A stretch of DNA of 36,713 nucleotides from NCBI GenBank assembly GCA_964593865.1, contig CAZQKE010000078.1:1-36713 (forward strand). The letters are read 5' to 3'. Below the pieces are notes generated by a model. It saw only the letters and a program-made list of their open reading frames with translations, was not told where the DNA came from and ran no database searches. Positions 9,499 through 16,568 of the stretch are shown here, piece by piece (the first letter of the stretch is position 1; each line of letters opens with the position of its first letter). The stretch is from CAZQKE01 sp964593865. GTDB taxonomy: Bacteria; Chloroflexota; Anaerolineae; JAAYZQ01. The translations under genes and the position numbers were made by a program.

Positions 9499-10422
9499 AT
9501 GAAAACAGCAGCAGAGATAGCGCCCATTACAATTCGGGGGAGACTATTTACAATTCACGACTTAGAGATTATCCAATCTTGCGTGAGTGAATATTATGAG
9601 CGTGGGCGGACGTATATCTCCAAAATGATTTGCCGGAGACTAGACTGGCGGCAGCCCAATGGATGGCTGAAAGATCGAGCCTGTCGCGATGTATTACGTT
9701 ATCTAGAATCTTTGGAATTTGTGCAACTTCCTCCACCTAAGGTCACAGTTAGAAGACCTAGGAAAAATAGTAGAGATTGCCTGTCCCTAGAGGTTATTGT
9801 TCAGGAGTATGATATAACTTCACCGGTTACTAGTTTCCCAGAGAAGATCGAGCTCGAGTTTGCCAAGGGGAATAGCAAAGAGAAAATTTGGAACGTTCTT
9901 GTTGCGACATATCATTATCTTGGATATCGGGTCTTGGTTGGAAGGAGCATAAAGTATCTTATAAAATCAGGTAATAGACTGCTTGGGGCAATAGGTTTTT
10001 CGTCTCCTGCTCTTCACTTACAGCCTCGTGATCGGTTGTTAGCAAAAATAGGGATAGGGAACCCTCTAGATCTTGTTGTAAATAATTCCAGATTTCTGCT
10101 TTTGCCGCATGTCCAAATCAGAAATTTGGCTTCTCATGTCCTTGCTTTGGCTACGAAGCAGATTGTTGTAGATTGGTCGCAATACTACTCGGTAACCCCG
10201 TTGGTGGCGGAGACCTTTGTACAGCCGTCCCTCTTTGAAGGCACTGTCTACAGAGCAGCTAACTGGTTAGAGATTGGCCGAACAAAGGGGTATGCCAAGA
10301 AGGGAAATTCTTACACGAACAGTCAAGAGCCCAAGAAGATATTTCTGTATGGGTTAAACCCCAGAATAAGGAGGGAGCTTTACAAGGTGTATCAGATGGA
10401 GATGGAAAATGGGACCTTATGA
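9499..10422 (+). CDS. DruA-family (DUF4338) defence protein
   Basis: DUF4338 is the domain of DruA from the Druantia anti-phage systems. Its biochemical role is not established as far as I know. The 307-aa protein has the family's N-terminal helical part (NGWLKDRACRDVLRYLE then LPPP) and the diagnostic core: YHYLGY, GRSIKYLI, LQPRDRLLA, VVNNSRFLLLP (V193-P203), NLASHVL, DW..YY, ETFV, GTVYRAANW, then an IFLYGLNPRIRREL end. It is the first gene of a three-gene cassette and overlaps the next gene by 14 nt, which suggests translational coupling. The ribosome-binding site is weak (GGGAAC). GC content by eye is far below the GH13 neighbour, consistent with horizontal transfer. DUF4338 proteins also occur singly in many genomes, so the family name alone does not prove defence. 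Confidence 0.85.
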   Translation: MKTAAEIAPITIRGRLFTIHDLEIIQSCVSEYYERGRTYISKMICRRLDWRQPNGWLKDRACRDVLRYLESLEFVQLPPPKVTVRRPRKNSRDCLSLEVIVQEYDITSPVTSFPEKIELEFAKGNSKEKIWNVLVATYHYLGYRVLVGRSIKYLIKSGNRLLGAIGFSSPALHLQPRDRLLAKIGIGNPLDLVVNNSRFLLLPHVQIRNLASHVLALATKQIVVDWSQYYSVTPLVAETFVQPSLFEGTVYRAANWLEIGRTKGYAKKGNSYTNSQEPKKIFLYGLNPRIRRELYKVYQMEMENGTL

Positions 10423-11464
10423 AACTCTTAAGCAAGCAAGACAGTTTATCATAGAGCAAGGTGGAAAAATATCACCCCTGTCAATAAGCGAGGAAGAAAT
10501 CAATCCTGAGAGCCAAGATGATTTATCATTACAAGCATACGCGCTTGAGTCAACCGAGACCACTTATCAAGTTCCTTACAATTATCCTGGGGACGCTTCA
10601 TCGAGCGAGTTTGCCTTCTTTGAAGATGGACGACAACGTACGGTTCTGATAGGGCACATCAGGGCTGTTTTTGGCAAGCAGGAAGTTCTTATTCCTGTCC
10701 ATTACTTCGTGGTTGGTGCTGTCATACTGCAGAGAAAAGGGCGTAGTCTTGAGGTATGGGATAGACCTCTTGTCAGACAAGGAATCTTAGTCCAGAAATC
10801 CCTTGTTCCCGATCAGCAGCGGCTAGCCAACTTTGAGCGGATAGGGTTGACGGTCGAGGATGTGGATGCAGAGGGGGGAGATTACTATGTTCTCCGCAGC
10901 CGTGCGTATCAAACGGCGAAGAGGCTGCGTCTGCAGGTTGAAGATGAGCTTATAAGGAGATGGAAGGTGAGCCCTGCGGCGGAGGGACAGTTTCTGGTCG
11001 TCGATGGTACGCTGATGAACTTCCGCGATGAACAGAACATCAGGCAATGCATAGGGGTAAGCAAATCATTTGGCGCTCGCTACTTCAGTACTACTGAGAA
11101 CCATCGAATTCTTCAAATGGGAGAATTTGAACGTTCTTGGACATTTAAGTTTCACCATCCTGGTGATGACTTAAGAATGGGGCCCAGGGAGAGAGTTAGC
11201 TGGTACTTGCGAATACGGAGTCGCGTCCGTGCAGATCCAGAATTTGGTTTAATACGTGTGGAGATCAGTAAAGACTACGCAAGTGAGGCGTCAAAATATG
11301 CCGAGAGGTTTTCTCGCTCGCTGATCTCGGAGCGCCTTCCTGCTTCCTATCCTTGTCCTCGTTGGGATAAACTGCTATATCCAATCAAAGCGTGTGAAGA
11401 TTATCTCTCAAGTATAATTCCCTCTATCGGAACAATCGTTGAGAGCATGAAAGGAGTGGTTTGA
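10409..11464 (+). CDS. NurA-like nuclease of a HerA/NurA pair
   Basis: Probable metal-dependent nuclease working with the HerA-like ATPase downstream. The 351-aa protein has a divergent N-terminal half and a C-terminal half with the NurA pattern: a strand ending in VVDGTL (D199), then GVSKS, then a strand with WYLRIRS, then GLIRVEIS (E285), and finally a YPCPRWDKLLYPIKACE-type helix. NurA family enzymes use conserved acidic residues in these positions for Mn2+-dependent DNA cleavage. The ATG at 10409 has GGAG seven bases upstream and overlaps the druA-like gene; its stop lies just before the HerA-like start. Sequence similarity to canonical NurA is weak, so the call rests on motif order plus the adjacent HerA gene. 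A fold prediction would settle it. Confidence 0.65.
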   Translation: MGPYETLKQARQFIIEQGGKISPLSISEEEINPESQDDLSLQAYALESTETTYQVPYNYPGDASSSEFAFFEDGRQRTVLIGHIRAVFGKQEVLIPVHYFVVGAVILQRKGRSLEVWDRPLVRQGILVQKSLVPDQQRLANFERIGLTVEDVDAEGGDYYVLRSRAYQTAKRLRLQVEDELIRRWKVSPAAEGQFLVVDGTLMNFRDEQNIRQCIGVSKSFGARYFSTTENHRILQMGEFERSWTFKFHHPGDDLRMGPRERVSWYLRIRSRVRADPEFGLIRVEISKDYASEASKYAERFSRSLISERLPASYPCPRWDKLLYPIKACEDYLSSIIPSIGTIVESMKGVV

Positions 11465-11466
11465 CG

Positions 11467-13140
11467 ATGGACGGAAAGAACCTGAAGAGGTTTCTAAACG
11501 TGGACTACGGAGTCATTGGACGTACGGTCTCCACTCGGCATGAACCGAATACCTCTAGCGAGTTTCATTTTTGGTTATCCAAACAGAATGACTCTGATCT
11601 CGCTCCTATTGAGATTGGTAACATTGTTGCAGCGTATGCTGATAGTGGAGAGGATATAACCTTTGGTCTGGTTACAGAGATGAGGTCTTACAGCGATGTG
11701 GATAGTTTTATTGCGGACTTTCTAAGCCATAATTTTGGTGATGCCACTATCGAGGTGCCCACAGATATTTCTGAGATTGTAGTTGTGACCTGTTCTGTAA
11801 TGCGAAACGTATCAAATAAAACGAAACCGGTGGAGCGTTCGCGGGTATATTTCCCCAGCGCTCTGGGAATTCAGTATGCTTACGGCATTCTAGATCAGGA
11901 AGGGAACAACGTGTTCAGTGGCGCCCCGATACCATTAGGTGTTTTCGAGAACGGTGACGGCACGGTTGCGCCAATTAGCGTTGATGAAGATTTTCTGGTG
12001 GGTCCGGAGGGGGCGCACCTAAATGTCTCAGGAATTTCGGGGCTGGCCTCAAAGACCTCAGCGATAGAGTTCGTCATAAAATCGCTGGTGACTCATAGTG
12101 GTAAGGAAAAAGGTATAGCCGTTGTGATGTTTAATGTGAAGAGCAGAGATCTGCTCTATATTGACCAGCCGAACGATAGGTTGGAAAAGGATGATTGGTC
12201 TAGAAAGGTGTACGAGATGCTTCAGATTCCGCCACGGCCATTTTCAAATGCTCGTTTCTTTGCACCAGCAGATCCCAAGAATCGTCCTGATGGGACTCAG
12301 AGTTTGAGGAGCCTTAAGGTAGAACCGTTTGAATGGGATTTACAAATGATCTACCCCGATATACCTTCACTTTTCCACAGTATGGATTGGGATGATAAGA
12401 TGGAGGGCGTTTGGTTCACAATCCAGGAAAGGATAGAAGGCAAGCTTATTACATATTTTCAGATGCTAACTTGGATCAAAAAGTTAGTGAAGGATGCCAG
12501 CACTAAGGGGCAACAGTGGATTTATGGAAACCACATTGCTACTTGGAACAAAATGCATTCCCATTTACAGCGATTTCCCCATACATATTGGGGATTAATA
12601 ACCACGGCTGGAAAAGGGCGTGATATTCCGTGGGGTGATTTGAAGAGAAATAGTATATTTGTAATAGACATTCAGATGCTGAGTGACAAAGGACAGCGCC
12701 TAGTGTTTGGGAGGGCAGTGAGAACAATTAGTCGCAGACTCGAGAATGGTGAAATTGATTTAGACGCAGTTGTTGTCTTTGTGGATGAGTTGAACAAGTT
12801 CGCCCCCGCAGGTACTGTGAGGTCACCGCTGAAAAACCGCCTGATAGAGATCACGGCTCGAGGAAGGAGCTTAGGACTGGTGCTATTTGGAGCGGAGCAA
12901 TTTGCCTCCTCGGTGGACAAAGAAATTGTCGAGAACTGTTCAACGCGCTTGTTTGGAAGGACGGAATCTAACGAGTTACGTACACCAACATACAGTGCCT
13001 TTAGTGATGAGATTAAAACCAAGATAACCATGCTGCCTCAGGGGGCCTTGTTGATAAAGTTCGCAAAATTCCCGCAGCCGATCTTCATCCGTTTCCCATA
13101 TCCACCTTGTCTGCCTGGGGATAGGTATGAGGCGATCTAA
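11467..13140 (+). CDS. HerA-like DNA translocase ATPase with HAS barrel
   Basis: Predicted hexameric FtsK/HerA-type ATPase that would translocate DNA for the neighbouring nuclease. An N-terminal HAS-barrel pattern (GVIGRTVS, then IGNIVAAY, then FGLVTEM) covers about residues 1-100. The P-loop is GISGLASKTS (189-198, K196), lacking the usual G before K. From memory this GxxGLAxKTS form is typical of one bacterial HerA subfamily rather than a defect. Walker B is VVVFVDELNKF (D440, E441), followed by the AEQF sensor and a NCSTRLFGR segment. At 557 aa it is full length. ATG at 11467 is chosen (AAGGAG 10 bp upstream); a TTG at 11461 overlapping the previous stop is the alternative. The stop codon runs into ATCTAAC, an R''-like attC box. 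Confidence 0.85.
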   Translation: MDGKNLKRFLNVDYGVIGRTVSTRHEPNTSSEFHFWLSKQNDSDLAPIEIGNIVAAYADSGEDITFGLVTEMRSYSDVDSFIADFLSHNFGDATIEVPTDISEIVVVTCSVMRNVSNKTKPVERSRVYFPSALGIQYAYGILDQEGNNVFSGAPIPLGVFENGDGTVAPISVDEDFLVGPEGAHLNVSGISGLASKTSAIEFVIKSLVTHSGKEKGIAVVMFNVKSRDLLYIDQPNDRLEKDDWSRKVYEMLQIPPRPFSNARFFAPADPKNRPDGTQSLRSLKVEPFEWDLQMIYPDIPSLFHSMDWDDKMEGVWFTIQERIEGKLITYFQMLTWIKKLVKDASTKGQQWIYGNHIATWNKMHSHLQRFPHTYWGLITTAGKGRDIPWGDLKRNSIFVIDIQMLSDKGQRLVFGRAVRTISRRLENGEIDLDAVVVFVDELNKFAPAGTVRSPLKNRLIEITARGRSLGLVLFGAEQFASSVDKEIVENCSTRLFGRTESNELRTPTYSAFSDEIKTKITMLPQGALLIKFAKFPQPIFIRFPYPPCLPGDRYEAI

Positions 13141-13260
13141 CAGGCGCGTAGAGCCGACCGCTCTATCGTGGTGCTCTGCGAGGCGGAAAATGCCTGCCTC
13201 TGAGGTCATCAGTCGCTGTGTCCTGCCTGTGTCGGGCGGCGGCTTCGCTCCGCTTCGCCG
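13135..13260 (+). other. attC-like remnants between herA-like gene and site 2
   Basis: ATCTAAC (13135-13141) fits RYYYAAC and overlaps the stop codon. A hairpin TAGAGC-CGACC-GCTCTA follows at 13149-13165. Bases from 13221 (TCCTGCCTGTGTCGGGCGGC) closely match the half-site from 15782 (TCTTGCTTGTGTCGGACGGC). This looks like one or two decayed attC pieces fused to the intact site 2. No coding sequence is seen here. Confidence 0.45.
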
Positions 13261-13315
13261 CATAACAAGCGGATGAAGCCGACCGGCCGGCGGCTTATCC
13301 GTGGCGTCGTTATGA
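13261..13315 (+). other. attC site 2, near-canonical
   Basis: CATAAC (13261-13266) is the exact complement of GTTATG (13309-13314). Inside, CGGAT pairs with ATCCG and AAGCCG with CGGCTT, with one extrahelical G (13275) as expected of attC hairpins. At about 55 bp it is the best-formed site in the array and is nearly identical to site 1 except for the site 1 deletion. Confidence 0.85.
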
Positions 13316-13338
13316 AGCAAAAAATATGGAGGCTACAA

Positions 13339-13734
13339 ATGAAATATTTACCAAAGAAAGACAAGTTTTATGCCCTTGTGATTTGGAGTGTTCCAATAAT
13401 AATAATCCCATTTTTAATCTTTTCTTTCTCTATAACAATTTTAATCATTTTCGTCTTGAGTCTTTTGCTCTCTTTTTGGCTGTGGAACAGTACAAGTTAT
13501 AAAATCGAAAAAGGTGAGCTTTTTATTAAATGCTGGGTTTTTAGGAGAAAGGTAAATATTAAAGATATTGTAAAGGTGAAAAAAACAAAAAATTTCCTGG
13601 CGTCATATGCTATGGCATTAGATAGATTAGAGATTACTGAAAAAAATAAAAGCAAATATTACATATCTCCGAATAATTTTGAAACGTTTATTGCAGAACT
13701 AAAAGAATATAACCCAGATATTATCACAAGTTGA
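13339..13734 (+). CDS. Small PH-domain membrane protein in a cassette
   Basis: 131 aa. GGAGG at 13328-13332 is six bases before this ATG, so the in-frame starts at 13273 and 13312, which lie in attC site 2, are rejected. Two membrane segments (about residues 10-55: FYALVIWSVPIIIIPFLIF, then a Leu/Ile/Phe-rich stretch) precede a bacterial PH-like domain: YKIEKGELFIKCW, the Ile-Lys-Asp-Ile turn, AMALDRLEI and YYISPNNFETFIAEL. This pattern matches bPH_6-type proteins. Codon use is extremely AT-rich, unlike the cassettes on either side and most like Bacteroidota or Bacillota DNA, suggesting a separate origin. Function is unknown. Confidence 0.75.
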   Translation: MKYLPKKDKFYALVIWSVPIIIIPFLIFSFSITILIIFVLSLLLSFWLWNSTSYKIEKGELFIKCWVFRRKVNIKDIVKVKKTKNFLASYAMALDRLEITEKNKSKYYISPNNFETFIAELKEYNPDIITS

Positions 13735-13738
13735 TGCT

Positions 13739-13842
13739 TTATAACAAGCGGCTCAACACGGACGCGAGCACGCGGGGCATGAATCGGTAAGTGTAAGTTT
13801 TTTTCATGCGTGCTCGCGCCGGTTAACCTCAGGTCGTTGGGC
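13739..13842 (+). other. attC site 3, long form
   Basis: R'' TTATAAC (13739-13745) and R' GTTGGGC (13836-13842, exact GTTRRRY). A perfect 11-bp stem, CGCGAGCACGC with GCGTGCTCGCG (13763-13773 / 13808-13818), closes an AT-rich 34-nt loop. It starts four bases after the stop of the PH-domain gene. Confidence 0.8.
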
Positions 13843-13866
13843 GGCTGTACCATTCGGAGGTGCATG

Positions 13867-14251
13867 ATGCACGTGACGATGATCTACTTTTCTCAGACGG
13901 GCAACACGCGAAGTTGCCGAAGCAATGGCGAAAGCATTTCGTGAAGCCGGTCATGAGGCTCGAACCATTCCTCTGAAGAAAGCAGTTCCGCAGGATGCAA
14001 TTACAGGCGATTTACTGGGAATGGGGACGTCTTGCTTTTCTCAAGCGCCTACGCCTGTCAAAGAGTTCTTGCGCGCCCTGCCGACACTGGATGGAAAGCA
14101 AGCGTTTGTCTTTGCGACTTCTGGTGGGGCACCTGGTCGGGTGTTGTACGATCTTGCTCGCTTGTTGGGGGAGAAGGGAGCGGAGGTGGTAGGGGGATTC
14201 TTGGCCCGAGGGGAGGTGCATCATCCTGCGCCATGTCTTGTAGGCCGATAG
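13867..14251 (+). pseudogene. Broken flavodoxin-family cassette gene
   Basis: The start at 13867 has GGAGG six bases upstream and encodes MHVTMIYFSQTGNT, the flavin-phosphate loop of flavodoxins. The frame is then lost near 13910 (the bases ACGCGAAGTTGCC read on as EVAEAMAKAFREAGHEA only in the next frame), and the original frame stops after 25 codons. The second frame, open from 13925, continues with PLKKAVPQDAI, FVFATSGGAPGRVLYDLARL and GFLARGEVHHP and stops early at CLVGR, where relatives I recall carry on for a further segment. So the gene has a frameshift of two missing or one extra base and a truncated C-terminus. It resembles the flavodoxin half of EFR1-type electron-transfer proteins. 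It may be a sequencing error, but the 3' truncation argues for real decay. Confidence 0.7.
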
Positions 14252-14311
14252 AACATGACGGGCCGAGCGAGACACCACTCCCAAAGCAAGCAAGAAAACG
14301 GTGGAAAAGAC

Positions 14312-14395
14312 GCCTAACGCTGCGTACAGCGGACCGGCTTGGCTCGCTGAGGTTGGCCGCCCCGCCCCAGGCCGCTCATCCGCCGCCCGTTAGCC
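14312..14395 (+). other. attC site 4
   Basis: R'' GCCTAAC (14312-14318, exact RYYYAAC) and R' GTTAGCC (14389-14395, one base off full complementarity). GCGGA (14329-14333) pairs with TCCGC (14379-14383) inside. Just after it, GATGCTTTATCACAAGC (14401-14417) repeats the left arm of site 3 (13733-13749) with one mismatch. Confidence 0.75.
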
Positions 14396-14421
14396 TGCCT
14401 GATGCTTTATCACAAGCTGTG

Positions 14422-14847
14422 ATGATGAAAGAGAGACAAGCCTCAATTGAGGTGTTGATCGAAAAATACAAGTACTACTGTGCTCTTCTGGGGCAAGAAG
14501 CGGTAGTGCACATCACGCCACAGCATGATGGCTCTCCTCATATCGAAGTCGTTGGCGGGAAATACCATTACGTTGTGACAGAGCGCGGGAGAGAACTTGA
14601 GCGAAGGGTCACGGAGAGTGAGGACAAAGTTCTCTACTGGCTCGTATCGGATTTGGTCTTTGACCTGGCGACAAAATATGAGTTAGAGCACCGTGCCCCA
14701 GGCAGAGATCCCCGGAGATTGTTGTTTGCTAAGGAAATTGAACTTATGGAGAGGGCAAATCCAGAATGGGCCGAAAGGACCCGGCAGAGGATTCGGAATA
14801 TCCTGAAGAAATTTCCATACCAAGATGGACTTTACAGAGGGGACTGA
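14422..14847 (+). CDS. Imm63-family immunity-like protein
   Basis: 141 aa, soluble. The centre matches the Imm63 immunity-protein pattern: IEVVGGKYHYVVTERGRELE, then KVLYWLVSDLVFDLA, YELEHR, the D-x-R-R-L-L-F-x-K segment, and W-A-E-R near the end. Imm63 proteins are predicted antitoxins of polymorphic or contact-dependent toxins and often occur alone. No toxin gene is next to it. The frame is open upstream, but that part is attC site 4 and the flavodoxin remnant, so the ATG pair at 14422/14425 is the likely start. No clear ribosome-binding site is seen. Orphan immunity genes in cassettes fit a role in protection from neighbours' toxins; this is inference. Confidence 0.75.
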   Translation: MMKERQASIEVLIEKYKYYCALLGQEAVVHITPQHDGSPHIEVVGGKYHYVVTERGRELERRVTESEDKVLYWLVSDLVFDLATKYELEHRAPGRDPRRLLFAKEIELMERANPEWAERTRQRIRNILKKFPYQDGLYRGD

Positions 14848-15200
14848 GGGCTAACGAAACGCTGGAAGGCCAAAAGACGGCGTTTGGCAGAGCCTTTGCT
14901 AAAAGAGGCTGGGAAGGCAGGTAGGGTGAAGCGAAAAGCATGAGCAACCGTAAACGACTCGGCGAGAGCAAAACAGGCGTGGATGACTTCTGGTTGGGCC
15001 GCGATGATGATATGGGCGAGCTACCCCCCGCGTGCAGCGGACTGATCCTCCCCCGAGAAGGCGGACACGCGGATAAGCGAAGGTTCAGATCTCAGGAGGC
15101 TCCCAATAGGCGGAAGCAAGACTTTGCCGACGCGCCGGATCGGAAATGGTTGGCCGCCGGGCTGTCAAAGATCGGCGGGCAACTGACGCTGGCGTTGGGC
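14848..15200 (+). other. Non-coding or decayed cassette segment
   Basis: CTAAC (14851-14855) directly after the Imm63-like stop is R''-like, and AAACGC (14857-14862) can pair with GCGTTT at 14880-14885. The next R' box is only at 15201. Near 15030 a CGCGTGCAGCGGAC string resembles the left arm of site 4. A 99-codon frame from 14940 has no recognisable features and runs over the next attC core, so I do not call it a gene. Confidence 0.5.
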
Positions 15201-15207
15201 GTTAGGC
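15201..15207 (+). other. attC core (R') of site 5
   Basis: GTTAGGC is an exact GTTRRRY core, preceded by a CTGGCGTTGGGC arm typical of attC right halves. The matching left arm is decayed or displaced. The next gene starts three bases after it, the spacing usual for cassette genes. Confidence 0.65.
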
Positions 15208-15210
15208 GAG

Positions 15211-15780
15211 ATGGAAATGGAACTGCCACAACCTTCTGAAGTCATCGGTGAGTATAGCCAACGGTTTGAGCGGGAGGGATACGGTGCAACCGAGAGAGCG
15301 TTGATGGAGCTTTTTCGGACGTTCCCTCACAATGTGCGGTTAGAGGCGGTCCTTGTCAAAGTTGCCGCACTCAACGATTTATACAACACAAATATATATG
15401 CGGTGTATGAGATGGCGCGGCATATTTGGGGGTTGGATACCGATTCGAAGCTTGAGCAAGGTTCGTTAGAATTGGTGGAAGAGATAGCCGTAGTGATGCT
15501 GAGAGGGAAGCGACGTCGGAATTATTCGTTTGCTACCAAGTACTGCCACTTTCACGCGCCTGAGGTATATCCCATCTATGATGGGTACGTAGAGGAGGCC
15601 CTTTGGGCGTACAGGAAGAAGGATGGATTTGTCAGGTTTAAGCGGAAGGAGTTGTGGGAGAGTTACCCCCGGTATGTGGCGGTGGTAAAGGGGTTTAGAG
15701 AGCATTACGGGCTTGGTGGATTTAGCTTGAGAGAGATTGACAGGTTCTTGTGGCTCACAGGAATGAGACTGAGGGGGTGA
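15211..15780 (+). CDS. Cassette protein of unknown function, 189 aa
   Basis: Soluble protein beginning three bases after the attC core. Visible features: an N-terminal helix, VRLEAVLVKVAALNDLYNTN (a helix followed by a conserved-looking Asn-Thr-Asn turn), ELVEEIAVVMLRGK, and the striking YSFATKYCHFHAPEVYPIYD segment, then a basic helix and GFSLREIDRFLW. I recall the same SFATKYC-H-P-x-YPIYD pattern in hypothetical proteins, but cannot name a domain. A second ATG (codon 3) is possible. The position and size are typical of a one-gene cassette. Confidence 0.75.
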   Translation: MEMELPQPSEVIGEYSQRFEREGYGATERALMELFRTFPHNVRLEAVLVKVAALNDLYNTNIYAVYEMARHIWGLDTDSKLEQGSLELVEEIAVVMLRGKRRRNYSFATKYCHFHAPEVYPIYDGYVEEALWAYRKKDGFVRFKRKELWESYPRYVAVVKGFREHYGLGGFSLREIDRFLWLTGMRLRG

Positions 15781-15824
15781 GTCTTGCTTGTGTCGGACGG
15801 CGGCTCACGCGCCGGGCGTTAGCA
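15781..15824 (+). other. attC-like half-site 6
   Basis: R' GTTAGCA (15818-15824) preceded by a CGCGCCGGGC arm; no convincing R'' box. The sequence from 15782 shares about 17 of 20 bases with 13221-13240, downstream of the herA-like gene. It appears to be the last site of the array in this window. Confidence 0.55.
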
Positions 15825-15860
15825 GGCACTTGCAACAGGAACCCGGCCTCACTCGTTTCT

Positions 15861-15998
15861 GTTTACCAGGAGGCGACAATTGTAGTGACGGCCAAAGCAG
15901 GGCAAACGGTGACCGTGATCCTCACCTGGGAGTCGCTTGCCGAGATCACAGAAGATTATGTCGGTTTTGTCCACTTGGTCGGCCCTAAGGGGAGGGCT
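15861..15998 (+). pseudogene. Remnant of a beta-sandwich C-terminal domain
   Basis: An isolated coding-like stretch reads ATIVVTAKAGQTVTVILTWE, then ITEDYVGFVHLVGPKGRAL, the pattern of the beta-sandwich domain found at the end of large Chloroflexota membrane glycosyltransferases and surface proteins (LTLxW...DYTVFVHL...DG). Both flanks lack the rest of such a protein, so it is a fragment left at the right edge of the cassette array. I see nothing else in 15825-16108. Confidence 0.5.
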
Positions 15999-16108
15999 TT
16001 ACCATGCACAATCGGGTCAAAGGCTGCCGGCGACAAAAACGGGAGAAAGATGGGAAAGCGACCTCGCCTATCTCGGCTTGCTCATCGTTTTGGATAGGTG
16101 AGTAGGAA

Positions 16109-16555
16109 ATGATGCCCAAAAAGAAACGGCGACCGCAACCCTGGGTTGCCGCCGATACGGTTGTTGTCGCGCCGGGGGAAAGCGGCGGATGGCAGGTGTT
16201 GCTCGTCAGGCGCAAAAAGCCTCCTTTTCAGGGGCATTGGGCCTTGCCCGGCGGCTTTGTGGAACCGGGCGAAAGGTTGGAAGAAGCCGCCCGCCGCGAA
16301 TTGTGGGAGGAGACCGGCCTGGAACCGCTCCACATGGAGCAGCTCCACACCTTTGGCGATCCGGGCCGCGACCCCCGGGGCTGGGTGATCAGCGTGGTCT
16401 ACCTGGCGATCCTGGACGGGCGACGGCCCCTCCGGGCGGGTGACGATGCCGCCTCTGCCGCCTGGTTCGACCTGGATGCTCTGCCGCCCCTGGCTTTTGA
16501 CCACGCCGACATCCTGGACTATGCCGTCCGGCGGTTGGATGAATCGCCGCGGTAA
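16109..16555 (+). CDS. Nudix hydrolase
   Basis: Cytoplasmic hydrolase of a nucleoside-diphosphate-X substrate, 148 aa. The Nudix box is complete: G49-x5-E55-x7-R63-E64-L65-x-E67-E68-x-G70-L71, preceded by HWALPGGFVEPGE. The following segment (FGDPGRDPRGWVISVVYLA) is typical of the ADP-ribose-pyrophosphatase-like or NrtR-related group, but no DNA-binding domain follows, so this is an enzyme. AGGTGAG six bases upstream supports ATG 16109; ATG 16112 is an alternative. High GC shows it belongs to the backbone, outside the cassette array. Confidence 0.85.
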   Translation: MMPKKKRRPQPWVAADTVVVAPGESGGWQVLLVRRKKPPFQGHWALPGGFVEPGERLEEAARRELWEETGLEPLHMEQLHTFGDPGRDPRGWVISVVYLAILDGRRPLRAGDDAASAAWFDLDALPPLAFDHADILDYAVRRLDESPR

Positions 16556-16568
16556 GGCGCAGAGATCG

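Larger units (their letters stand above)
9380..15824 (+). mobile_element. Integron-type gene cassette array without integrase (CALIN)
   Basis: Six attC-like sites or half-sites, each ending in a GTTRRRY-type core (G at 9458, 13309, 13836, 14389, 15201, 15818), delimit five cassettes of about 3851, 527, 553, 812 and 617 bp. All genes are on the plus strand, as expected of integron cassettes. Base composition shifts from the GC-rich backbone to clearly AT-richer and differs between cassettes; the PH-domain gene is the most extreme. No tyrosine recombinase or attI is present, so within this window it is a CALIN (cluster of attC sites lacking integrase). The sites show the R''/R' pairing and the extrahelical base typical of attC, but several have decayed R'' boxes. 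Confidence 0.8.

Noticed and set aside
12031..12060. Loss of ATPase function in the HerA-like protein because the P-loop lacks the usual Gly before Lys
   Set aside because: GxxGLAxKTS is, to my knowledge, a normal form in one HerA subfamily, and Walker B is intact.
14940..15239. A 99-codon frame between the Imm63-like and the 189-aa genes
   Set aside because: No domain or conserved pattern, and it runs through the attC core and into the next gene in another frame.
9380..15824. An integron integrase within the array
   Set aside because: No tyrosine-recombinase motifs occur in any frame I examined; the array is called a CALIN for this reason.
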